Shown here: in pieces, positions 1-5,207 of the stretch
Layout: each line of letters starts with the position of its first letter
How positions within the stretch are numbered: the stretch's first letter is position 1
Source of the DNA: CAZTPH01 sp031552655
GTDB lineage: Bacteria; Pseudomonadota; Gammaproteobacteria; UBA9339
Length of the DNA stretch: 11,397 bases
Direction: 5' to 3'
NCBI GenBank assembly: GCA_031552655.1
Contig: JAVBML010000013.1
Span: 1 to 11,397 of the forward strand
Notes under the pieces: model-generated
Seen by the model: only the letters and a program-made list of their open reading frames with translations
Told to the model about the DNA's origin: nothing
The model's database searches: none
Translations under genes and position numbers: made by a program

Positions 1-74
1 GGAGAGTTTAACGCTAAACTGACTGCTTCTTGTTTAAACTCTTTTGGATAACTTCTCTGTGTTTTTTTTAACAT
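1..74 (-). CDS. IS3-family transposase OrfA, N-terminal fragment
   Basis: Only the first 24 codons are in the window. The translation begins MLKKTQRSYPKEFKQEAVSL and continues A-L-N-S. The pattern K-x-Y-x-x-E-F-K-x-E-A-V-x-L-A is the usual opening of the helix-turn-helix OrfA protein of IS3-family elements, which binds the IS ends and, after a programmed frameshift into orfB, forms the DDE transposase. The ATG at 74 is preceded by AGAGGTG at a suitable distance, which supports the start. The 3' part lies outside the window, so whether the transposase is intact cannot be told. Confidence 0.75.
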   Translation of the reverse strand, partial: MLKKTQRSYPKEFKQEAVSLALNS

Positions 75-98
75 ATTTGACACCTCTTTGGTAGTTCA
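1..98 (-). mobile_element. Insertion sequence end, IS3 family (partial)
   Basis: This is the left end of an insertion sequence that continues beyond the window. On the minus strand the terminal bases 98 to 90 read TGAACTACC, like the TGAAC-type ends of several IS3-family subgroups, and an orfA-like start follows 16 bases further in. The exact terminus may be 98 or 100; the opposite end, the second inverted repeat and the target duplication are outside the window, so the boundary is an inference. It lies 7 bases past the stop codon of the fic-like gene, so the insertion hit the very 3' end of, or just behind, that gene. Confidence 0.6.
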
Positions 99-104
99 CA
101 AATT

Positions 105-470
105 CTAACAATTTAGTGTCCGGTAAAATAGGGTAAGATCAATCATCAATTCTTTGCTTTTTGGTTCACTTTCTGCGATTAAGAGCGCCAATGCTACCAG
201 TGCATTATCGTTAATTATCATCTCATTATTTGTCTTATAAAGATGACGGTTTTTATCTAAATAATGGATAAATAGGAATGAGGCGATGCGTTTATTGCCG
301 TCTGAAAAAGGGTGATCTTTAATAATAAAGTAAAGTAGATGAGCTGCTTTTTCTTCTAAGGTTGAATATAGTTCTTGGCCACCAAAACTCTGTTCTATAT
401 TACCTAAAATAGCTTCTAAACCATGCTCCCGCTCGTTACCAAACAAATCACTCGCTTCCACTTTGGTCAT
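105..470 (-). CDS. Fic-domain AMPylase-like protein (C-terminal half of a split RhuM-Fic gene)
   Basis: The 121-residue product carries a complete Fic core motif, HPFSDGNKR at residues 53-61, with the catalytic His53 and the Asp57/Gly58-Asn59-Lys60-Arg61 anion-binding part. Fic proteins transfer AMP or another phosphate-containing group from a nucleotide to a hydroxyl of a target protein. The preceding helices (LGNIEQSFGG, EEKAAHLLYFIIKD) and the following INDNALVALALLIAESEP stretch match the Fic portion of RhuM-Fic fusions as I recall them. The ATG overlaps the TGA of the RhuM gene (ATGA), and adding one A to the A run at 477-481 would fuse the two frames into one 334-residue protein. So this is probably a detached domain of a damaged or slippage-dependent gene. 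It could be translated on its own by reinitiation at the overlap. I see no clear (S/T)xxxE(G/N) inhibitory motif. Confidence 0.8.
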   Translation of the reverse strand: MTKVEASDLFGNEREHGLEAILGNIEQSFGGQELYSTLEEKAAHLLYFIIKDHPFSDGNKRIASFLFIHYLDKNRHLYKTNNEMIINDNALVALALLIAESEPKSKELMIDLTLFYRTLNC

Positions 471-1108
471 AAGAGCTTTTTAAGTTCATTTATAGAAATT
501 GTGGCATGTTTATAAGTAAGGGTAAATCTTGGTAATTGTCCTTTAGTGGCAGGTAAATTATCTTCGTCATAACTCTTTAGCAATAACCATGATTTGGTAT
601 ATTTTGTAATAATATCCAGTAATCCTTGTGCTTCTTCATTGGTAAGCTGGTGGCGACCGCTTGCTTGTTTGATAAATTGCAGAGCATCTTCTAGTTCTTT
701 TATGCCAGTTTCAGCGAGGCGCTGTTGGTTAATGGTATAGCCTTTGAGTAAATGATCTTTAAGAGTGCGAGTTGCCCAGATACGGAATTGGGTGCCGCGT
801 AATGATTTAACCCTGTAACCCACGGAAATAATTACATCAAGGTTGTAGTATTTTGTTCTATATTCTTTACCGTCCGCGCCAGTATGCCGGAAATTCCGAC
901 ATACTGAGCTTTCTTCCAGTTCTTTTTCTTTAAAGATATTTTGTATATGTTCGGTTATGGTGGTTCTTCCCTTATCGAATAAATCTGCCATTTGTTTTTG
1001 CGTAAGCCACACAGTATCACCGTCCAATAATACCTCGACGGAGTACTGCCCAGTTTCTGTTTTATAAATTAATATCTGATTTTTATTATTTTGTGTTTTT
1101 TCGTTCAT
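467..1108 (-). CDS. RhuM-family protein (N-terminal half of a split RhuM-Fic gene)
   Basis: The 213-residue product is a RhuM ('virulence RhuM') family protein. It shows the helix-turn-helix-like block VWLTQKQMADLF at residues 33-44, TTITEHIQNIFKEKEL at 49-64, and the hallmark YYNLDVIISVGYRVKS at 87-102 followed by RGTQFRIWATRTLKDHL. The family is common on pathogenicity islands and mobile elements; its biochemical role is not well established, and fusion to a C-terminal Fic domain is common. The start at 1108 has GTGAGG about 6 bases upstream. The C-terminus ends ELKKLL and stops at a TGA overlapping the ATG of the Fic gene. With six instead of five A in the run at 477-481, the frame would read ELKKALMTKVEASDLFG and continue straight into Fic, which is what I expect of an intact homologue. 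Confidence 0.8.
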   Translation of the reverse strand: MNEKTQNNKNQILIYKTETGQYSVEVLLDGDTVWLTQKQMADLFDKGRTTITEHIQNIFKEKELEESSVCRNFRHTGADGKEYRTKYYNLDVIISVGYRVKSLRGTQFRIWATRTLKDHLLKGYTINQQRLAETGIKELEDALQFIKQASGRHQLTNEEAQGLLDIITKYTKSWLLLKSYDEDNLPATKGQLPRFTLTYKHATISINELKKLL

Positions 1109-1332
1109 ATAGCCTCACTAAAAAATAAATTTAAAACGATAAGATCATGGTAATGCCAGCTATGTTTTACCATACCGTAAAAAACAGCTTTTATTTCAGA
1201 GCTACCGCAAAGCTACCTATATGCTACCTTGGTATTAATTTTGATAAATTTTAAGACGGCTTTGTAAAGCTTGTAATGGACTACTTATAATGAAATATAA
1301 AGATTTGTTAAGAATTGTCAATCGGCGAAAAC
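1109..1332. other. Non-coding spacer between rhuM and the tRNA remnant
   Basis: No credible gene is visible. Short open frames exist, such as 1162-1254 and 1290-1340 on the plus strand, but they lack ribosome binding sites and resemble nothing I recognise. The part nearest rhuM must hold its promoter; no strong -35/-10 pair stands out. The notable content is the phased GCTACC triplet listed separately. Confidence 0.5.
1201..1228. repeat. Three GCTACC direct repeats at 11-bp spacing
   Basis: GCTACC occurs at 1201-1206, 1212-1217 and 1223-1228, each copy exactly 11 bp after the previous one, so all three face the same side of the helix. The 5-bp spacers differ (GCAAA, TATAT), so this is not a simple tandem repeat but looks like an array of protein-binding sites. 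Candidates are iterons, excisionase/integrase arm sites of a lost integrative element next to the tRNA remnant, or operators for the RhuM helix-turn-helix protein whose gene starts about 90 bp away. The function is inferred only. Confidence 0.45.
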
Positions 1333-1392
1333 TGGTATAGTACGTGATTTGTAATCAATAGGTTACGGATTCGAATCCCATCGTCAGCTCCA
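1333..1392 (+). pseudogene. Degraded 3' part of tRNA-Thr(UGU), putative attachment site remnant
   Basis: The anticodon loop TTTGTAA (1348-1354, anticodon TGT at 1350-1352), variable loop AGGTT, T loop TTCGAAT, acceptor strand CGTCAGC (1382-1388), discriminator T and encoded CCA (1390-1392) are in tRNA-Thr register. The gene is not intact: the 5' acceptor strand expected about base 1317 is absent, the T stem reads ACGGA/CCCAT with two mismatches including the normally invariant 53-61 pair, and two of five anticodon-stem pairs are lost. The 3'-most 23 bases are the best preserved part, as expected of an att duplication left by an element that integrated into a tRNA-Thr gene. It is very unlikely to yield a working tRNA. 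Confidence 0.7.
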
Positions 1393-1722
1393 ATAAAATC
1401 CCGTGTTGATTTTGACGGCATAGAAACTTACATCGATATTTTTTATATCGGTGTTAATCTTGTGCCGTGCATATTTTGTCCCAAATCACCAATGCTTTAA
1501 CAAATTACGCGATCCCTGGTATTGATGCAAGCATTGAAGTACATGAATTATATGTGCTAGTTACTGAGATTGCAGTAAGATTTTATTATTATTTTTTTAA
1601 TCGATCAGATGAAGTGAGAAAAGTAACAAAATTGATCAAAGAATATCATTTTTTGGTAATAGACAAGCAAAATTGAGAATGTTAAATTAATGGGTATGGA
1701 GTTGATAAATGGAGGAAAAGCT
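1393..1722 (+). other. Spacer without a recognisable gene between tRNA remnant and NB-ARC locus
   Basis: About 330 bases of AT-rich sequence. It holds the 54-base hairpin listed separately and a 69-codon open frame (1467-1676) that would have to start at a GTG inside that hairpin with no ribosome binding site; I could not relate its product to any family and do not call it a gene. The promoter of the downstream plus-strand genes should lie in the right half, but no convincing -35/-10 pair was found. The region could be remnants of the integrated element's end. Confidence 0.4.
1415..1468. repeat. Long imperfect inverted repeat / hairpin next to tRNA remnant
   Basis: The outer arms ACGGCA (1415-1420) and TGCCGT (1463-1468) are perfectly complementary. 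The inner arms ACATCGATAT (1430-1439) and ATATCGGTGT (1445-1454) pair over 10 positions, one of them a U-G wobble, around a five-T loop. No T tract follows on the plus strand, so it is not a canonical intrinsic terminator. It starts 22 bases after the tRNA CCA. It may be a relic end of a mobile element, a cruciform recognised by a recombinase, or an RNA processing structure. Confidence 0.5.
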
Positions 1723-1803
1723 ATGCATCTAATCTTCGGAAAGGTGCAAGTAAAAAAATATCCTAGTGAGACAATGGAAAATAAAAATGGGAGCATTAGA
1801 TAA
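1723..1803 (+). CDS. Short leader-like ORF coupled to the NB-ARC gene
   Basis: A 26-residue frame (MHLIFGKVQVKK then YPSETMENKNGSIR) begins at an ATG preceded by a near-perfect GGAGG at 1711-1715, spacing 7. It stops at TAA 1801-1803, only two bases before the ATG of the 704-residue NTPase, whose own upstream GGGAG (1789-1793) is 12 bases away and poorly placed. This layout suggests translational coupling, with the small ORF delivering ribosomes to the large gene. The frame is open further upstream (ATGs at 1690 and 1696), so it could also be the tail of a decayed gene. The product matches nothing I know. Confidence 0.4.
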   Translation: MHLIFGKVQVKKYPSETMENKNGSIR

Positions 1804-1805
1804 GA

Positions 1806-3920
1806 ATGAAATATATATTACAAGTTTTATTTTTGATCTTTGTTCTATCTCCTGCACTAACTATAGCCGCTGAGTATCAACGAAGAACATGCAGTGGAAA
1901 TACTTGTGTAACTAATATTGTTCCTCCTATGGTTGATGACACTGTCCGCGGCGTGAATATCAATATTGCTCTAATTAATGATGATGCCCAGGTTGGAAGT
2001 ATTAGGGATGTCAAAGTAACTGGCTACGATGCTAGTATTAATACGCATAATAATTATTATACTACTACAGTGCATAGTAGATGTGATCTAGGGCAGTTAA
2101 ACAATGTTCCCGCAACGGTTAGTTACTATCAGGAAAGAGTAAAAGAGTCTCAGACTATAGTCCAAGCCATAGCTAATGCCGCTGGGAAGAAAAGTGGAGT
2201 AGTAATAGTGTGCGTAACGGGTTTTCCTGGATTTGGCAAGACTGAGCTTGCTAAGAGATATGCTCTTACCCATAGAGATAGATACCATCATACTAGATTT
2301 TTTGATGCCAGTAGCGAGGAGACTCTATTTACCAATTACAAAAAATTAGCTATGAATCTGTGTAATCAGGATATTAATATTTGCTATTCGTATGAAGGTA
2401 ATTCTGATGTGGAGTCATGCATTATTGAGATTGTAAATCGTTGTCTTAGGGAGCTAAAAAAGACTGATTCATTTCTATGGTTGTTTGATAATGTTAAAAA
2501 TTATGGAAAAATAAAAAAATACATTCCCCAAGAAAGTGGAATAAGAGGAATAATTTTGATTACAGCGAGAGACAAGAGAGATTTTGATTATACAGTTGAT
2601 AACATCATTGAATTCAATAATGTTATGACTCCAGGGGAGGCCTGTGCCCTGTTGGCAGAAACTATTTTACAGAAAACCAAAGTTACCGCTGTGGATACTA
2701 TTTGCCAAAGAGATGAGATTGAAAAGATAGCTATTGTAATCAAAGGTAAACTGCCTCTGCTTATAGTCTGTGTTGCTGATACCATTGCGTTAGTGGGAAG
2801 TTGTGATCAATATATTGAAGCCTATGAAAATGAATCTAATAGGTTAAAAAATATTGATAAAGTGCAAGAACAGGAGCTAGAGATTAGGAACGAGATAGCA
2901 AAAGCCAACAGACTTAATTTAGATGTTTTGGGATTACTTAGTTTCGTAAATATGCCAGTATCCCAAGAGATAATTAGAAATTTTATTTATGCTAATGGGG
3001 ATAAGTACAAAGATATTTTACCTCTTATTTCTTTTGATCCCAGAGTAAAAAGTTCCATTGGTATTATCGATAATGTTCTGATAAATAGAGCCATATCCAA
3101 TTTTGAGTTGGTAAAGGCCGAAGATAATAAACTAAGTTTTCCCCATGAGCTATTTGATGAGCAGACACGGTTATTTTTGCTAGATAAAGATAGGGGAGAT
3201 CCTGGAAGCTATCGGAGGCTATTCGATAATATTACAGATTTTTTCCACGCTAACTTTAGTGGGTGTTTTTGGAATGAGGTAATATGGTCTGACAATAAAG
3301 AGGATATTTTGTTACTCTATATAGATAGGGTGGTAGACAATTTTATGTTAGGTAAAATAAGTAGGATTAGACCACTGAGTGATAACCAGTTGGAGTTGGT
3401 GCATAGATTGGCTAAGTATTATATAGAAATGGAGCCTAGGAGGGCCATTAGATTACTTAGTGAGCTAGATCGTATAATCGTTGCTAAGGAAACAGCTGCG
3501 AAGGAGTCTAGCTATGTTCTTAATTCTATTAATCATGCTAGCGTTATGCAAAATTTAGTGGTTGCCTATTGCCAAAAATTATATCGAGAAGGCCAGAACA
3601 ATAGCATGGACCTAGGTGCCATGGGAAGATACGCTGAGGCTGTTTATAGTACATTCGAGCGACAGCTGGGCCGAGGAGACTCAAGAACTCTTAATGCTTG
3701 TTTGTTATTGGCTCATATTAAAACTAATTTGAAGTCGGAAAAATTGGATAGAGAGAGTTACAAAGTCAAGTTTTTAGGTAGTGAACCGACAATCGATGCT
3801 GCCATAGAATTTGCTGGATTTAATATAGCGTCAGATAGATTTAGTGAGCTAAGAAAAGTGCTGAGTAATCCTAGAACTATTACTGAAGATTATCTATCTA
3901 TTTACGATAGATTTAAATGA
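1806..3920 (+). CDS. NB-ARC/STAND NTPase with signal peptide and C-terminal TPR-like helices
   Basis: The 704-residue product opens with a clear Sec signal peptide: Lys2, a hydrophobic core at 4-20 and a likely cleavage after IAA at 20-22. Residues 23-110 form a Cys-containing, beta-rich segment of unknown kind. An NB-ARC-type NTPase follows: Walker A GFPGFGKT at 139-146, Walker B FLWLFDNV at 223-230 with Asp228, the sensor strand LITARD at 251-256 with Arg255, a GLPL-like KGKLPLL at 313-319, and a possible MHD equivalent FPHELFD at 445-451. The C-terminal part is helical; residues 570-592 and 606-640, notably GRYAEAVYSTFERQLGRGDS, resemble TPR units. NB-ARC/STAND proteins are nucleotide-driven sensors that oligomerise (Apaf-1, plant NLRs, bacterial defence ATPases) and normally act in the cytoplasm, so the signal peptide is odd. 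An exported effector aimed at a host is one reading; a periplasmic or misread N-terminus is another. Its composition is visibly AT-richer than pgk or pykA, which suggests transfer. Confidence 0.75.
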   Translation: MKYILQVLFLIFVLSPALTIAAEYQRRTCSGNTCVTNIVPPMVDDTVRGVNINIALINDDAQVGSIRDVKVTGYDASINTHNNYYTTTVHSRCDLGQLNNVPATVSYYQERVKESQTIVQAIANAAGKKSGVVIVCVTGFPGFGKTELAKRYALTHRDRYHHTRFFDASSEETLFTNYKKLAMNLCNQDINICYSYEGNSDVESCIIEIVNRCLRELKKTDSFLWLFDNVKNYGKIKKYIPQESGIRGIILITARDKRDFDYTVDNIIEFNNVMTPGEACALLAETILQKTKVTAVDTICQRDEIEKIAIVIKGKLPLLIVCVADTIALVGSCDQYIEAYENESNRLKNIDKVQEQELEIRNEIAKANRLNLDVLGLLSFVNMPVSQEIIRNFIYANGDKYKDILPLISFDPRVKSSIGIIDNVLINRAISNFELVKAEDNKLSFPHELFDEQTRLFLLDKDRGDPGSYRRLFDNITDFFHANFSGCFWNEVIWSDNKEDILLLYIDRVVDNFMLGKISRIRPLSDNQLELVHRLAKYYIEMEPRRAIRLLSELDRIIVAKETAAKESSYVLNSINHASVMQNLVVAYCQKLYREGQNNSMDLGAMGRYAEAVYSTFERQLGRGDSRTLNACLLLAHIKTNLKSEKLDRESYKVKFLGSEPTIDAAIEFAGFNIASDRFSELRKVLSNPRTITEDYLSIYDRFK

Positions 3921-4024
3921 AATGAGAAATCTTGTTTTTTATCAAATAGTTCCCATATTAATAAATATGAAGTATGATGAACTAAGTATAGTTATATAAG
4001 TTTTAATATTGAAAATAATGCAAA

Positions 4025-4029
4025 GGGGG
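4025..4029 (+). promoter_or_regulatory. Strong ribosome binding site of the double-glycine peptide gene
   Basis: AAAGGGGGT lies with its G run at 4025-4029, five bases before the ATG at 4035. It fixes the start codon and therefore the 16-residue leader length. About 25-40 bases further upstream are TATAGT (3987-3992) and TATAAG (3995-4000), either of which could be a -10 element, but no matching -35 was found. Confidence 0.7.
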
Positions 4030-4034
4030 TAACT

Positions 4035-4325
4035 ATGATTAATTTATTAAATAATAATGAAATTAGCAGTATAGCTGGTGGTTATATCTGTGATAGTACC
4101 TATGGTGGGCAATCTTTTAAACATGCGAAATGGCACATAGATAAAACGAATGAACCAAGAAAAAAATATGGTGAATGTCACTATGCAGGGAGATTATATT
4201 ATAATGTTCCTGAAGGATTGAAGAGATCTGACAAATTTGCTATGTGGAGCTTATCCTATAACGATGATACACATACTATATATATATGCGAAACTTCAAA
4301 TCCTAAATGGTGCGTGTTTGAATAA
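4035..4325 (+). CDS. Double-glycine leader peptide, bacteriocin-like, four cysteines
   Basis: The 96-residue product starts MINLLNNNEISSIAGG. Counted back from the Gly15-Gly16 cleavage site it has Leu at -12, Glu at -8, Ile at -7 and Ile at -4, which fits the LSxxELxxIxGG consensus of leaders cut and exported by peptidase-containing (C39) ABC transporters. The predicted mature part is 80 residues, rich in Tyr, Lys and Trp, with cysteines at 19, 48, 85 and 93 that could form two disulfides. It lacks the GxxxG-rich helix usual in two-peptide bacteriocins, and I recognise no family for the mature part. It sits 114 bases after the NB-ARC gene on the same strand with its own strong Shine-Dalgarno. 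No C39 transporter, immunity gene or modification enzyme is in the window, so export would need a transporter elsewhere. A secreted bacteriocin/microcin, a signalling peptide or a substrate of a RiPP enzyme are the options; the leader is seen, the role is inferred. Confidence 0.7.
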   Translation: MINLLNNNEISSIAGGYICDSTYGGQSFKHAKWHIDKTNEPRKKYGECHYAGRLYYNVPEGLKRSDKFAMWSLSYNDDTHTIYICETSNPKWCVFE

Positions 4326-4413
4326 ATATAGCTATTTTAATAGCCATGATAAAATGTTTATATCAAAAAAAGTTCATTAGTAAAGATGTATAAATCTAGT
4401 AATGTTTGAAATG

Positions 4414-4507
4414 ATGCTAGGAGAGCATGGGTGAAATTGCCGGGCGGGAATTTGGGAAGTTAAGGCACTATTTTTCTTGGCTAAATAATTACTCAATTTC
4501 CCATGCT
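4414..4507. repeat. Nested inverted repeats with alternative pairing and G runs
   Basis: AGCATGGGTGAAATTG (4424-4439) is complementary to CAATTTCCCATGCT (4494-4507) apart from a two-base bulge. The same AGCAT (4424-4428) can instead pair with ATGCT at 4414-4418 across a five-base loop, so two hairpins exclude each other. Inside the long stem a TGCC/GGCA pair could form a second helix, and four GGG runs (4429-4431, 4442-4444, 4446-4448, 4454-4456) lie within 28 bases of otherwise AT-rich DNA. It lies between the convergent ends of the peptide gene and the flavodoxin pseudogene. No U tract follows on either strand, so it is not a plain terminator. It may be a structured RNA or a relic of a mobile element. 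Confidence 0.45.
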
Positions 4508-4515
4508 ATACAGAT

Positions 4516-4961
4516 TTAAGTGGAATTGGTGGTTAGCTTTATTTGGGCGACCATCTTTTTAGCGAACTCCTGGGCTGCAAAAATATCATTTTTATTTGGA
4601 TGATGGCGATTAAAAAACAGCCAAGCTTGACCTTTGCAGATATAGAAATTTTCACTAACCTCTATTCCCTTGTTTCGTAAAAGATTACCTATGCATAGCC
4701 AATCCTAGTAGGTTCTCCACATGTTGCAAATACCACCGCATGTTTTACTATCTCGGAGTTTAAATTATTAATAAAGGACAATAGTTTTTTGTTTATTTTT
4801 CCAAAGTATACTCCGCCACCAATAAAGAGTAGGTCCGTGGGGTTGCTAGAAAAAGTATTTTCTTCTATGCTTTTTGCTTGAATGTTTAATGTAAGAGCTA
4901 TGGCTTCGGCGAGTTTTTTTGTATTACCCGTTAGCGATTGGTAAACTAGTTTAATATTCAT
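4516..4961 (-). pseudogene. Flavodoxin-family protein, frameshifted
   Basis: The start at 4961 gives MNIKLVYQSLTGNTKKLAEA, with the flavodoxin FMN-phosphate loop SLTGNT, then DLLFIGGGVYFGKINKKLL and FATCGEPTRIGYA, where the frame stops at 4689. The other frame continues the family without a break: GNLLRNKGIEVSENFYICKG, QAWLFFNRHHPNKNDIFAAQ and EFAKKMVAQI, ending at TAA 4516. One missing base near 4690-4693 (for example GCA-A-TAGGT giving A-I-G) would restore a 148-residue protein of normal flavodoxin size. The ATG at 4961 has GGAG seven bases upstream; the in-frame ATG at 5003 adds 14 residues and has no such site. Flavodoxin-like proteins are FMN electron carriers. The gene lies 60 bases behind the small membrane protein at the end of the pgk-pykA operon. 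A sequencing error would explain the break equally well. Confidence 0.75.
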
Positions 4962-5021
4962 AGTTATCTCCGCAGCCAATTTGATTAATCCATAGTTTGC
5001 CATAGCTTGTTTACGGCAAGA

Positions 5022-5207
5022 CTATTTTTTTAACATATAAACTAACAGACTTATAAAACCGATTAACCCCAGTGCTAGAGTTCCAAGTATAAATATAGTT
5101 TTACTAACATTTTTTTTGGCTAGAGCACCGGGGTTATTGTTTAGGTAAATAAACAATTGCCAAACGAAAAATATGGATAGTCCTATGTATAGAAGTTTTA
5201 GCCACAT
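5022..5207 (-). CDS. Small two-helix membrane protein, unknown function
   Basis: The 61-residue product has two predicted membrane helices, roughly residues 4-21 (LLYIGLSIFFVWQLFIYL region) and 41-58 (FILGTLALGLIGFISLLV), separated by an Asn/Lys-rich loop (NNNPGALAKKNVSK), and it ends in Lys-Lys. Its ATG directly follows the TAA of pykA with no base between, so it is almost surely translated by coupling with pykA and belongs to the pgk-pykA operon. No catalytic or binding motif is visible and I do not recognise the family. It is likely a real gene because of the tight coupling and the sensible hydrophobic pattern. Confidence 0.65.
   Translation of the reverse strand: MWLKLLYIGLSIFFVWQLFIYLNNNPGALAKKNVSKTIFILGTLALGLIGFISLLVYMLKK

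Noticed and set aside
470..490. Programmed -1 frameshift site joining RhuM and Fic
   Set aside because: The classical heptamer A AAA AAG needs six A; only five are present, so a dnaX-like site is not met. Kept only as one alternative in the split-gene finding.
1290..1340. 16-residue frame MKYKDLLRIVNRRKLV resembling the start of a HicA-like toxin
   Set aside because: Too short, no ribosome binding site, and it runs into the tRNA remnant; the likeness is to the first few residues only.
1467..1676. 69-codon plus-strand open frame starting with GTG
   Set aside because: No ribosome binding site, start lies inside a hairpin, and the product resembles no family I know; probably chance or a relic.
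4331..4344. GCTAT/ATAGC hairpin behind the double-glycine peptide gene as a terminator
   Set aside because: Stem of only five pairs and no T tract after it; too weak to call.
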